Below are positions 38,330 to 46,551 of a DNA stretch of 64,000 bases, piece by piece (position 1 is the stretch's first letter; the number at the start of each line of letters is the position of its first letter). Below the pieces are notes generated by a model. That model saw only the letters and a list, made by a program, of their open reading frames with translations, made no database searches and had not been told where the DNA came from. The position numbers were made by a program, and so were the translations under genes. Location of the stretch: contig NZ_LT598653.1 of NCBI RefSeq assembly GCF_900078365.1, forward strand, positions 3,162,001-3,226,000, given 5' to 3'. The stretch is from an uncultured Sphingopyxis sp. (GTDB taxonomy: Bacteria; Pseudomonadota; Alphaproteobacteria; Sphingomonadales; Sphingomonadaceae).

Positions 38330-39075
38330 CAGGCGGCGAGTTTCCGCGCGCGGATCAGGTCGGCGACGAAGGCCGCGCGCTCGGCGGCGGCGCGCGTCCG
38401 GTCGGGCATGCGCAGCAGGAAGGAGGGATGGACCGTCGCGATCAGCCTGCCGCCCCCTTCCAACCTATGCACCGCGCCGCGCATCGACTTGATGCTCACG
38501 CTCCGCCCGGTCACGCCGCGCAGCGCGCTCGCGCCGAGCGTGACGATCAGCTCGGGTTCGACGAGCGCCCGCTCCTTGTCGAGCCACCAGCGGCAGATGT
38601 CGATCTCCGCGATCGTCGGATTCTGATGCAGCCGCCGTTTGCCGCGCGGCTCGAACTTGAAATGCTTGACCGCATTGGTGAGGAACAGCCGCCGCCGGTC
38701 GAGCCCCGCTTCGTCCAGCGCCGCGTCGAGCAACTGCCCCGCCGGGCCGACGAAGGGGCGTCCCTGCCGATCCTCCTGATCGCCCGGCTGCTCGCCGACG
38801 AGCATGATGCGCGCCGCCTTCGGCCCCTCGCCCGCGACCCCCTGCGTCGCGTTGCGATAGAGCGGGCAGCGCGTGCAGCGATCGATCGCGCGCGCCAGCG
38901 CGTCCAGCGTCGTTACATCATCATCGGGGGCCGGTTCGTCGGGCACGCGCGTCCGCCATGTATCGGTCAACGGGTTCGCAAGGGAAACGGCCGCTGCGCG
39001 CATGCGTTCCACCCGCGCCCGCGAGCGGAGGAGGAAATACCGGGCCGGTCGTTCGGGAATCGCGTGGACGGACAT
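38329..39075 (-). CDS. UdgX-family uracil-DNA-binding glycosylase
   Basis: The 248-residue protein carries the family-4-like UDG iron-sulfur Cys region (CTRCPLYRNATQGVAGEGP), the active-site motif VGEQPGDQEDRQGRPFVGPAG, and KHFKFEPRGKRRLHQNP, the R-loop KRR-hydrophobic-H motif that in UdgX forms a covalent bond to the abasic site after uracil removal. The C-terminal VHPSFLLR is also conserved. The first 60 residues are not typical and may be a remnant of the DUF4130 partner domain or lineage-specific. It heads the exonuclease-ligase operon, an unusual association. Confidence 0.92.
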   Translation of the reverse strand: MSVHAIPERPARYFLLRSRARVERMRAAAVSLANPLTDTWRTRVPDEPAPDDDVTTLDALARAIDRCTRCPLYRNATQGVAGEGPKAARIMLVGEQPGDQEDRQGRPFVGPAGQLLDAALDEAGLDRRRLFLTNAVKHFKFEPRGKRRLHQNPTIAEIDICRWWLDKERALVEPELIVTLGASALRGVTGRSVSIKSMRGAVHRLEGGGRLIATVHPSFLLRMPDRTRAAAERAAFVADLIRARKLAA

Positions 39076-39126
39076 GCCCCATGGCTAGCACGAGAACATG
39101 AAGAGAACAAATGGTCGGGAGTGCGC

Positions 39127-40671
39127 CTACGCCTCGCGCCACCGCGCGGGCAGCGTGATGTCGACGACCAGCCCGCTGGGTTCCCAACGCCGTTCGATCG
39201 TGCCGCCGAGGTTGTTCTTGACGCTACGCTCCATCAGCAGCGTGCCGAAGCTGGTGCGGTCGGGCGCGACCACCTGCTTGTCACCGCCGCTTTCGGCCCA
39301 GGTCAGGCGGAACCGGCGATCGTCGCTGCCTTCGGCGTCCTGCGTCCAGTTCACCTCGACCCGGCCGTTCGCGCCGGTCAGCGCGCCATGCTTCGCGGCG
39401 TTGGTCGCGAGCTCGTTGAAGAACAGCGCCATCGCGACCAGCGCGTTTTCGGGGAGCAGCAGGTCGGGGCCCGACCAGTGGATGCGCGGAAAGGCCGCCT
39501 CGACCTCGCGCATCAGCGCGTGCATCGACCCCGTCATGAAATTGGCGCCGAGCAGCACATTCTGCGCGCGGTTGAGCGCGTCGAGCCGGCTGCTGATCCG
39601 CTCGACATAATCGTCGACGCCCTGCGCCGCGTGGCGGGTGAGCGAGATGATCGCGCTGACCGTCGCGAACAGATTGCGCATCCGGTGGTGCAGTTCGCGC
39701 ATCAGCAGATTGGCGTTTTCCTGCCGGCTCTTCTGCTCGGTGATGTCGATGCTGACGCCGGTCAGGATCGCATCGTCGGTCTTGACGTCCCAGTCGCCAT
39801 GCACGGCGATCCAGCGGACGCCGCGTTCGGGATGCTGGATGCGATATTCGGTCGCATAATGCGCGCCGCTCGCCACCGAATCGCCGAGCACGCCGCGCAC
39901 GGCTTCGCGGTCGTCGGGATGGATGCGGTCGAAGAAGCCGTCGACATGCGCGAGCGCGGTCGCATGGTCGGCACCCCACAGCTCGGCCACCGCGCCGCGC
40001 CAGTGGATCGCGCCGGTGCGCGCATCGTAGCGCCAGGTCGCGATCCCCGAAAAATCGAGCGCGCGCTCGAGCGTCCGCCGCGCCTCGTCGCGTTCGCCGA
40101 CAATGCGGCGCAGATCGGCCTCGGCCATGATGATGCCGCCGAAATCCTCCAGCCGTTCGATTTCGGTGGCGGTCAACGGCGCGCGCTCTTCGCCGCCGAT
40201 CAGGCACAGCGTCCCCAGGATCGCGCCATTATAGGCGCGGAGCGGCACCCCGGCATGAAAACGCGCCCGAAGATCGCCAACGACGAGCGGATCGTCGCGA
40301 AAGCGGGCATCATTCGCCGCATCGGTCACCATGACGGACCGCCCCCCGGCAACGACATGGCGGCAGAAACCGATGTCGCGCGGCGTGTCCGCCGCGCCGA
40401 GGCCATGGGCCGACTTGACCCATTGGCGGTGCTCGCCGACGAACGACACCAGCGCGATCGGTACGCCATAAAGGTCGGCGACCATCTTGGTCACGCGGTC
40501 GAACGCCGCCTCGGGCGGGGTGTCCATGATGCGATACTCGCGAAGCGTATCGAGACGCAGCCGTTCGGCCCGTTTCGCCTCTTCGTCCCCCCCGTCCGAC
40601 ACTTGCCGTCCCCCGCCGTCGTGCGATGCCGCCGCACCGCTATATTCCCCGGGCCGCCGCTCTGCCATCAT
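39127..40671 (-). CDS. HWE-family sensor histidine kinase (GAF-PAS)
   Basis: The likely start is the ATG pair at 40671/40668 (MMAERRPGEYSG), giving about 514 residues; the longer frame lacks support. After a short polar N-terminus come a GAF domain (DRVTKMVADLYGVPIALVSFVGEHRQWVKSAHGL to about residue 190), a PAS domain (ALDFSGIATWRYDARTGAIHWRG), then the HWE core with phospho-His in LLMRELHHRMRNLFATVSAI, NELATNAAKHGAL and the W-x-E motif TWAESGG. There are no membrane segments, so it is cytoplasmic. Beside phyR, it is a good candidate to phosphorylate PhyR in the general stress response. Confidence 0.9.
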   Translation of the reverse strand: MMAERRPGEYSGAAASHDGGGRQVSDGGDEEAKRAERLRLDTLREYRIMDTPPEAAFDRVTKMVADLYGVPIALVSFVGEHRQWVKSAHGLGAADTPRDIGFCRHVVAGGRSVMVTDAANDARFRDDPLVVGDLRARFHAGVPLRAYNGAILGTLCLIGGEERAPLTATEIERLEDFGGIIMAEADLRRIVGERDEARRTLERALDFSGIATWRYDARTGAIHWRGAVAELWGADHATALAHVDGFFDRIHPDDREAVRGVLGDSVASGAHYATEYRIQHPERGVRWIAVHGDWDVKTDDAILTGVSIDITEQKSRQENANLLMRELHHRMRNLFATVSAIISLTRHAAQGVDDYVERISSRLDALNRAQNVLLGANFMTGSMHALMREVEAAFPRIHWSGPDLLLPENALVAMALFFNELATNAAKHGALTGANGRVEVNWTQDAEGSDDRRFRLTWAESGGDKQVVAPDRTSFGTLLMERSVKNNLGGTIERRWEPSGLVVDITLPARWREA

Positions 40672-40822
40672 ATGGTCCCTACAAAAGCATCCTTGCCGCG
40701 CAACAAGAAAGTGGCGGCATTCCGCCCGCTTACGCCGCGGCCCCATGGCGTCCCGGCTGAATCTACGCTTCAAGGCAAGACAAGTTGCAGCGCGGCGCAT
40801 CGCTTTTTCGGCGTCCGCCAAG

Positions 40823-40848
40823 GGAACCGACCCGCGCGGGCACGCGTA
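40823..40848 (+). promoter_or_regulatory. Candidate EcfG promoter of phyR (GGAAC-N17-CGTA)
   Basis: GGAAC (40823-40827) and CGTA (40845-40848), spaced by 17 bases, differ by one base from the EcfG consensus. The ATG is 28 bases downstream, with GGGAGG between. Feedback of the sigma factor on phyR is common in Alphaproteobacteria. Confidence 0.55.
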
Positions 40849-40876
40849 TGACTCCTCTCAAGAGGGAGGTGTTTCG

Positions 40877-41671
40877 ATGACATTGGGCGAGGAAATTCGG
40901 AGCCATCTTCCCTATCTGCGCCGCTATGCGCGCGCGCTGACGGGCAGTCAGCAACATGGCGATAATTTCGTCCACACCACCCTCGAGGTCATCGTCGCGG
41001 CGCCCGGCGAGTTCCACAGCGGCGACGGCACGCGGATCGACCTCTACCGCAATTTTCACCGTATCTGGGAAAGCGCCTATATCGACGAGGGCGAAGGCGC
41101 CGGCGAGGACGAACACCCGCTGGTCTGCGCCGCGCATCGCCGGCTGGCGCAGCTGACCCCGCTCGGCCGGCAGATCCTGCTGCTCACCGCGCTCGAAGGC
41201 TTTTCGGTCGAAGAGGCCGGGCTGATCACCGGAACCGACCGCCCGACGGTCGAGGCGCTGCTCGCCGACGCGGTCGGCGAACTCGACCGCGAATCACGCA
41301 CCTCGGTGCTGATCATCGAGGACGAGCCGCTGATCGCGATGGAGCTGGAACAGATCGTCCGCGACCTCGGCCACCGCGTCGCGGGGATCGCGACGACTCA
41401 CGAGGCCGCGATCGCGGCGTTCGAGGAAACCGACGCCGGTCTCGTCCTTGCCGACATCCAGCTTGCCGACGGATCGTCGGGCATCGATGCGGTGCAGGAC
41501 ATCCTCGCGATCGCGCCGGTGCCCGCGATCTTCATCACCGCCTTTCCCGAACGGCTGCTCACCGGCGGGCGGGTCGAGCCGACCTTCTTGATCTCCAAGC
41601 CGTTCCGCGAGAATACGGTGCGCGCCGCGATCAGCCAGAGCCTGCTCTTCACGCCGCAGCTTGCGGCGTAA
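40877..41671 (+). CDS. phyR: Anti-anti-sigma response regulator PhyR
   Basis: The start at ATG 40877, after GGGAGGTG, gives 264 residues; the frame upstream is shadow of the kinase gene. Residues 1-140 form a sigma-factor-like domain (EEIRSHLPYLRRYARALTGSQQHGDNFVHTTLEVI and TPLGRQILLLTALEGFSVEEAGLITG). Residues 142-260 form a receiver with the phospho-acceptor D193 (VLADIQLADGSSGID), T221 and K241. When phosphorylated, PhyR uses the sigma-like domain to pull NepR off EcfG, turning on the general stress response. It sits between its probable kinase and nepR-ecfG. Confidence 0.97.
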   Translation: MTLGEEIRSHLPYLRRYARALTGSQQHGDNFVHTTLEVIVAAPGEFHSGDGTRIDLYRNFHRIWESAYIDEGEGAGEDEHPLVCAAHRRLAQLTPLGRQILLLTALEGFSVEEAGLITGTDRPTVEALLADAVGELDRESRTSVLIIEDEPLIAMELEQIVRDLGHRVAGIATTHEAAIAAFEETDAGLVLADIQLADGSSGIDAVQDILAIAPVPAIFITAFPERLLTGGRVEPTFLISKPFRENTVRAAISQSLLFTPQLAA

Positions 41672-41673
41672 TC

Positions 41674-41789
41674 TCCCCTCTCGCTTGCGGGAGGGGCAGC
41701 GAGACTTACGAGCTTGCTCGTTAGTCGCAGCGGGGTGGGCATCTGAAACGGTGTTGCCCACCCCCGACCCCTCCCGCAAGCGGGAGGGG
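41674..41789. repeat. Class C palindromic repeat between convergent phyR and ecfG-like gene
   Basis: The unit contains CTCGCTTGCGGGAGGGGC, the core GAGACTT-ACGAGC-TTG-CTCGT-TAGTCGCAGCGGGGTGGGC, and the right stem CCCCTCCCGCAAGCGGGAGG. It fills the gap between two converging genes and could terminate both. Confidence 0.9.
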
Positions 41790-41806
41790 TGAAACCTTTA
41801 ACAACC

Positions 41807-42424
41807 TCAATCCGGCGAAGACCCGTTCGCCGTCAGCTGGTCGACATTCTCCATGATCGACCGGAACGCTTCGCTCGACGGTATCTCGTCGGTGCTGCGC
41901 CGCGGCATCTCGCCGCTTTCGAGGATCGCCTGGAGCGCAGCGCGGCCGCGCGACACGCGGCTTTTCATCGTGCCGACCGCGCAGCCGCAGATCGCCGCGC
42001 CTTCCTCATAGGATAATTGTCCCGCGCCGATCAGCACCAGCGCCTCGCGCTGATCGACGGGCAGCATCAAGAGCGCGCGCTGCACGTCGGCGAGGTGCAG
42101 ACTGTCGTCCTGGTCGTCGGGCGCGACGAGCAGCCGCTCGGCCGCCAACTCGTCATAGTCGGCGGTGAATTTCTTGCGCCGCATCTGCGACAGGAAACAG
42201 TTGCGCAGGATGACGAAGGCCCAGCTCTTCATGCTCGCGGGACCCGGGATATATTGCGCGCGCGCCTTCCACGCCTTCAGCATCGTTTCCTGCACCAGAT
42301 CGTCGGCGAGGTCGGCGTTGCCCGTCAGGCTGCGCCCGAACGCGCGCAGATGCGGCAACATCGCGGCGAGCTCGCGCTTGAAGCTGGCGTCGTCGAGCGG
42401 CTGGGGCGTCTGGTCGCTAGTCAC
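41807..42424 (-). CDS. ECF sigma factor, second EcfG-like paralogue
   Basis: The 205-residue protein has sigma region 2 (LPHLRAFGRSLTGNADLADDLVQETMLKAWKARAQYIPGPASMKSWAFVILRNCFLSQMRRKKF) and region 4 (LLMLPVDQREALVLIGAGQLSYEEGAAICGCAVGTMKSRVSRGRAAL), as in the ECF15/EcfG group. It is clearly homologous to the EcfG encoded at 42896 but differs at many positions. It is divergent from nepR. No EcfG-type promoter is visible upstream. It may be a second stress sigma factor controlled by NepR, or one with different promoter choice. Confidence 0.92.
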   Translation of the reverse strand: MTSDQTPQPLDDASFKRELAAMLPHLRAFGRSLTGNADLADDLVQETMLKAWKARAQYIPGPASMKSWAFVILRNCFLSQMRRKKFTADYDELAAERLLVAPDDQDDSLHLADVQRALLMLPVDQREALVLIGAGQLSYEEGAAICGCAVGTMKSRVSRGRAALQAILESGEMPRRSTDEIPSSEAFRSIMENVDQLTANGSSPD

Positions 42425-42608
42425 ACAATCCTGATCGGTTGGGCGCCCTGAAGCGCCGCTGAATGGAGGACAGGCTTAGCGGGTTGAATCCATTATGGGA
42501 ACCGAAAGCGCATTGCGGGCCCCTGGCTCCGATCCCGAAACCGCCCCGTCGCCCGCACCCTGCTGTGCTTTTGCGGCAACACCATTCGTCGAAAAAACCA
42601 GTGGCGGG

Positions 42609-42633
42609 GGAACCAGCGCCCCTTTTCCTCGTT
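42609..42633 (+). promoter_or_regulatory. EcfG promoter of nepR-ecfG (GGAAC-N16-CGTT)
   Basis: GGAAC (42609-42613) and CGTT (42630-42633) with a 16-base spacer match the EcfG consensus exactly. This predicts autoregulation of the operon. Transcription would start near 42640, which argues against the ATG at 42642 and for the one at 42666. Confidence 0.85.
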
Positions 42634-42665
42634 GCTCCCGCATGGCTACGCAAGGCAATGACAGG

Positions 42666-42896
42666 ATGAACGGAAAGGGCACTCTCCCGCCCGGCGCCGA
42701 TGCGCCGCGCCGCGACCGGGGAAGCTTCCCCGGCACCTATGGCGACCAGTGGCATCGCACGCTGACCGGGCGGCAGGCGCCCGAGCCGGTCAGCGCCAAG
42801 CTGCGCATGATCTATGGCAATATCGTTTCCGAACAACTGCCCGACAACATGCTCGACCTCCTGTCCCAGCTCGATCAGAAAAGCCCGAAGCAATAA
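42666..42896 (+). CDS. nepR: Anti-sigma factor NepR
   Basis: The start at ATG 42666, after ACAGG, gives 76 residues; ATG 42642 would add eight but nearly coincides with the predicted transcription start. The core GDQWHRTLTGRQAPEPVSAKLRMIYGNIVSEQLPDNMLDLLSQLD holds the two helices by which NepR binds EcfG and, alternatively, phosphorylated PhyR. Its stop overlaps the ecfG start by one base (TAATG), so the pair is translationally coupled, the usual arrangement in Alphaproteobacteria. Confidence 0.92.
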   Translation: MNGKGTLPPGADAPRRDRGSFPGTYGDQWHRTLTGRQAPEPVSAKLRMIYGNIVSEQLPDNMLDLLSQLDQKSPKQ

Positions 42897-43531
42897 TGAC
42901 CCGAACCCCCGCCGCTGCGTCGCAGCCGCAGGCCGACACCCTGTCGGACAGCGAATTCAAGGCGTTGCTCGCCGGCGTCATTCCGCATCTGCGCGCCTAT
43001 GGCCGCAGCCTGTCGGGCAATCCGGACCTCGCCGACGACCTGACGCAGGACACGATGGTCAAGGCGTGGGCGTCGCGCGACCGTTTCGAGCGCGGCACGT
43101 CGATCAAGGCGTGGACCTTCGTCATCCTGCGCAACACCTTCCTGTCGCAGATGCGGCGCAACAAGTTCGTCGGCGAATATGACGAAACCGCGGTCGAGCG
43201 TACCATGTCGACCCCCGCGAATCAGGAAGACAGCGGCGAAATGGCCGACCTTCAGCGCGGCCTCATGGAATTGCCGCAGGACCAGCGCGAGGCGCTGATC
43301 CTCGTCGGCGCGGGCGGCATGTCCTACGAAGAGGCGGCGAGCATCTGCGACTGCGCGCTCGGGACGATGAAAAGCCGCGTGTCGCGCGCCCGCGCCGCGC
43401 TCGAGGAGATCATGAACAGCGGCCAATTCTCGCAGAAGCGCGCCGATGCGCCGCCGTCGAGCGAAGCGGTCGACGCGATCATGGACAGCGTCGAGACGAT
43501 CACCGCGCGGCGCGAGGCGGCGAACCGTTAG
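42896..43531 (+). CDS. ecfG: General stress sigma factor EcfG
   Basis: The 211-residue protein starts at ATG 42896, overlapping the nepR stop. Sigma region 2 is IPHLRAYGRSLSGNPDLADDLTQDTMVKAWASRDRFERGTSIKAWTFVILRNTFLSQMRRNKF; region 4 is LMELPQDQREALILVGAGGMSYEEAASICDCALGTMKSRVSRARAALEEI. Both are typical of ECF15 (EcfG). It drives promoters of the form GGAAC-N16/17-CGTT, one of which lies upstream of its own operon. Activity is held by NepR until PhyR is phosphorylated. A close paralogue lies at 41807-42424. Confidence 0.96.
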   Translation: MTRTPAAASQPQADTLSDSEFKALLAGVIPHLRAYGRSLSGNPDLADDLTQDTMVKAWASRDRFERGTSIKAWTFVILRNTFLSQMRRNKFVGEYDETAVERTMSTPANQEDSGEMADLQRGLMELPQDQREALILVGAGGMSYEEAASICDCALGTMKSRVSRARAALEEIMNSGQFSQKRADAPPSSEAVDAIMDSVETITARREAANR

Positions 43532-43536
43532 CACGT

Positions 43537-43625
43537 CGTCGCCCCCGCGAAGGCGGGGGCCGCTGGCGGTTTATGCCACCCCGCCGAGCAAGGCCTCTGG
43601 CTGCCCCCGCCTTCGCGGGGGCGAC
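43537..43625. repeat. Class A-related palindromic repeat
   Basis: CGTCGCCCCCGCGAAGGCGG and its complement bound an 89-base unit that combines class A arms (CCCGCGAAGGCGGG) with a GTCGC end. It lies between ecfG and the sugar dehydrogenase gene. Confidence 0.85.
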
Positions 43626-43704
43626 GGATAAATCACATCTCTCGACAACGAGTGGCCGTCGCGGCAAAACGACGCGTCCTTCCCCAGCAAAGCGAGCCTC
43701 CCCG

Positions 43705-44880
43705 ATGAAGAACCTGCCCCCCCTCGCCCTGATCGCCGCGCTCGCCGTCGCCGCCTGCTCGGCGCCCGCCACGACCGAGGCCGCCCCGGCCAACACGGCG
43801 AAGCTCGATGCGTCGGGCGCACACCCCGCGACCCCGCTCGCCGACGCGCCCTTCACCGTGCGGGAGATCGCGGATTTCAAAGAGCCCTGGGCGATGACCT
43901 TCGTCCCCGGCACCCGCGCCGCGCTGATCACCGAGCGGGCGGGCAAACTCAAACTCTGGCAGGAAAATGGCCCGACGCAGGATGTCGCGGGCGTGCCCGC
44001 CGTCGCTTATGGCGGCCAGGGCGGTTTCGGCGACGTGATCGTCGCGCCCGATTTCGCTGCGAGCGGCACCATTTACCTCAGCTGGGTCGAAGCGGGCAGC
44101 GGCGACACCGCCGGCGCCGTCGTCGGCAAGGCGAAGCTCGTTCAGGGCGCGGCGCCGCGGATCGAGGGGTTAGAGATCATCTGGAAACAATATCCCAAGG
44201 TGACGGGCCGCGGCCATTATTCGCACCGCCTCGCCTTCTCGCCCGACGGCAAATATCTCTTCATCGGGTCGGGCGAGCGGCAGAAATTTGATCCCGCGCA
44301 GGATATGAACGCGAATCTCGGCAAGATCGTCCGCCTCAACGCCGACGGCAGCGTCCCCGCGGATAACCCCTTTGCGGATCAGGGCGGCGTGACGGCGCAA
44401 ATCTGGTCGCTCGGCCACCGCAATATCCTCGGCCTCGCTTTCGACAGCACCGGCAAGCTCTGGAATCAGGAAATGGGGCCGAAGGGCGGCGACGAGGTCA
44501 ATCTCGTCGCGGCGAAAGCCAATTACGGCTATCCGATCGTTTCGAACGGCGACCATTATGACGGCAAGGACATTCCCGACCATGTGACGCGCCCCGAATA
44601 TGCGGCGCCGAAGCTGTGGTGGAATCCCTCGGTCTCGCCCGCCGGGCTCGCCTTCTATGACGGCGACCTTTATCCCGGCTGGAAGAACAGCCTGCTGATG
44701 GGCGCGCTCTCCGGTGAAGGCCTCATCCGCATGGGCATCGACGGCGAGACGCTGCACAAGTCCGACCGGTGGGATTTCCGCCAGCGCATCCGCGAGGTCG
44801 AGGTGCGCGACGACGGCTCGGTCTGGCTGCTCACCGACGGCGAGGACGGCAAGCTGGTGAAGCTCGTCCCGAAGAAGTAG
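43705..44880 (+). CDS. PQQ-dependent sugar dehydrogenase (Asd/YliI-like) lipoprotein
   Basis: ATG 43705 gives 391 residues; the longer frame upstream crosses a repeat. A lipoprotein signal ends LAVAAC. The rest is a six-bladed beta-propeller of the glucose/sorbosone dehydrogenase family: FKEPWAMTFVPGTRAALITERAGKLKL, GRGHYSHRLAFSPDGKYLFIGSGER, WSLGHRNILGLAFDSTGKLWNQEMGPKGGDEVN. It probably oxidises an aldose in the periplasm with PQQ and passes electrons to the respiratory chain. No PQQ-synthesis genes are in view. The substrate is unknown. Confidence 0.92.
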   Translation: MKNLPPLALIAALAVAACSAPATTEAAPANTAKLDASGAHPATPLADAPFTVREIADFKEPWAMTFVPGTRAALITERAGKLKLWQENGPTQDVAGVPAVAYGGQGGFGDVIVAPDFAASGTIYLSWVEAGSGDTAGAVVGKAKLVQGAAPRIEGLEIIWKQYPKVTGRGHYSHRLAFSPDGKYLFIGSGERQKFDPAQDMNANLGKIVRLNADGSVPADNPFADQGGVTAQIWSLGHRNILGLAFDSTGKLWNQEMGPKGGDEVNLVAAKANYGYPIVSNGDHYDGKDIPDHVTRPEYAAPKLWWNPSVSPAGLAFYDGDLYPGWKNSLLMGALSGEGLIRMGIDGETLHKSDRWDFRQRIREVEVRDDGSVWLLTDGEDGKLVKLVPKK

Positions 44881-44927
44881 CGGCCCGCCGGCTTTCGCCG
44901 CGGCGCGACTATCCCTATATCCCCCTC

Positions 44928-45677
44928 ATGATCCGCGGCTTCCTCACCCGGCGCGCCGAATGGCCCGCGCGTGTCCCCGATCCCGACGCGCCGCCGCCGC
45001 TGAAATTGCTGTGGCGCGAGGTCGGATCGCTGGCGCGCGCGATCGGCGGGCGCATCCGGCCGCTGCCCCCCGAACCCAATCCCGACAGCGAACATCCGCC
45101 GGTGATGGTGCTCCCCGGCTTTCTGTCGGGTGACTGGGCGACCAAGGCCCTGCGCGCCGACCTTCGCCGCGCGGGCTTTCGCTGCTATGCCTGGGGCCTC
45201 GGCTTCAACCGCGGCGCGACCGCCGACATCATCGAGCGGATCGACACCCGCGTCCAGTGGATCATCGACCGCACGGGCTATGCCCCCGCGCTCGTCGGCT
45301 GGAGTCTGGGCGGCATCTACGCCCGCGAATATGCCAAGCATCATCCGGACAGGGTCGCGCGCGTGGTGACGCTCGGCTCGCCTTTCTCGGGCAGCCGCCG
45401 CGCCAACCGCGCGTGGCGCCTCTATCATCTGATCGCGCGCCATCCGGTCGACAATCCGCCGATCGACTTCCACCCCGCGCCGCGCCCCGAAATGCCGACC
45501 TTCGCGCTGTGGTCGAAGCATGACGGCGTCGTCGCGGTGAACAGCGCGCGCGGCCTTCCCCACGAAAGCGACCGGCAGGTCGAGGTCGATTGCGGCCATA
45601 TGGGCTTCGCCTATGCCCCCACCTCGGTCGCGGCGATCGTCAAGGCGCTGACCGAAGAGGTCGGGGCAGACGAGTAA
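44928..45677 (+). CDS. Alpha/beta hydrolase (lipase-like)
   Basis: The start ATG 44928 (MIRGFLTRRAEWPARVPDP) gives 249 residues; earlier in-frame codons overlap the preceding gene. VMVLPGFLSGDWATKALRADLRRAGF leads to the nucleophile elbow PALVGWSLGGIYAREYAKHHPDRV (GWSLG), with a likely acid in WSKHDGVVAV and the catalytic His in DCGHMGFAYAP. It resembles lipase/PGAP1-like hydrolases. There is no signal peptide, so it is probably cytoplasmic; the substrate is not evident. A class B repeat follows three bases after the stop. Confidence 0.88.
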   Translation: MIRGFLTRRAEWPARVPDPDAPPPLKLLWREVGSLARAIGGRIRPLPPEPNPDSEHPPVMVLPGFLSGDWATKALRADLRRAGFRCYAWGLGFNRGATADIIERIDTRVQWIIDRTGYAPALVGWSLGGIYAREYAKHHPDRVARVVTLGSPFSGSRRANRAWRLYHLIARHPVDNPPIDFHPAPRPEMPTFALWSKHDGVVAVNSARGLPHESDRQVEVDCGHMGFAYAPTSVAAIVKALTEEVGADE

Positions 45678-45679
45678 AT

Positions 45680-45812
45680 CCTCCCTGTCGCGAAGCCATG
45701 GGGAGGGGGACCGCTCGCGAAGCGAGTGGTGGAGGGGCCGCGACGTCGCGCCATCGCCCCTCCGTCAGCGGCTACGCCACTGCCACCTCCCCATCGCTTC
45801 GCGACAGGGAGG
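45680..45812. repeat. Class B palindromic repeat, copy 4
   Basis: It runs CCTCCCTGTCGCGAAGCCAT to CATCGCTTCGCGACAGGGAGG-type arms, with inner CGCTCGCGAAGCGAG and CGACGTCGCG. It separates the convergent hydrolase and GNAT genes. Confidence 0.85.
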
Positions 45813-45819
45813 AGCATAT

Positions 45820-46338
45820 TCAGCACACATCGATGCGCCAGGCCGGCGCGGCGCGCCACGTCATCAGCATCCGCCCCGGCCGCTTGCCCGGTCGCCCCGT
45901 CGACACGAAGCCGATACGGCGCAGCAGCGCGCGCGATCGTTCGTTGTCGGGATGGCATTCGGCGACGATCGTCGAGCCCGGCCGCGATGCGGCGAGCGCC
46001 TCGACCACCGCGCGTACCGCCTCGGTCGCGACCCCCTTGCCCCTCACGCGCGCCGCGAACCAGTAACCGATCTCATATTCGCCGCCCGGCCGGCGATGGA
46101 CGCCGATCACGCCGTTGAGGTCGAGGCCGCTTGCGTCGCGCACCGCGTGAAAGACGTCGCCGCCGCCCGACCCCGCGATCAGCGCACGGGCGTCGGCTTC
46201 GGTGAAGGGGGCGGGCAGGAAATGCACGCGCGAGGTCACCGTCTCGTCGGTGATCGCGGCGAGCGCGCGCGCATCGTCGGCCAGCAGCGGCGTGATACGG
46301 CAATGGTCGGTCGACAGGGCAAGCAGAGTATCGGTCAT
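45820..46338 (-). CDS. GNAT acetyltransferase (RimJ/RimL-like)
   Basis: The start MTDTLLALSTDHCRITPLLADDARALA at 46338 gives 172 residues. The GNAT fold is shown by GVIGVHRRPGGEYEIGYWFAARVRGKGVATEAVRAVVEAL (motif A, acetyl-CoA binding, R-G-K-G-V-A) and AECHPDNERSRALLRRIGFVSTG. It resembles the RimJ/RimL group that acetylates protein N-termini or small molecules. It converges with the alpha/beta hydrolase and is divergent from the Rrf2 regulator. The substrate is unknown. Confidence 0.9.
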   Translation of the reverse strand: MTDTLLALSTDHCRITPLLADDARALAAITDETVTSRVHFLPAPFTEADARALIAGSGGGDVFHAVRDASGLDLNGVIGVHRRPGGEYEIGYWFAARVRGKGVATEAVRAVVEALAASRPGSTIVAECHPDNERSRALLRRIGFVSTGRPGKRPGRMLMTWRAAPAWRIDVC

Positions 46339-46551
46339 GTCGCGTCTTCTTTTCAAAAGCGCGCGCCGCGACCGGGTGGTGTGATGATGTGATGACAACC
46401 ATTCGCCTTCCGGACACGGCGGCGATGGTCACAGGTGATGCCATGCCGCTCCTATGTAAAGGAGCGCCAATACGCCTTGAATCGGGTGGATCGGTCGTTG
46501 GTCATCGCCGACGTGGCTAACCGCTCCGGCGACGCCGGTCAATCCCGCGCC

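Noticed and set aside
44769..44927. Upstream extension of the alpha/beta hydrolase
   Set aside because: It overlaps the end of the sugar-dehydrogenase gene in another frame and lacks conserved sequence.
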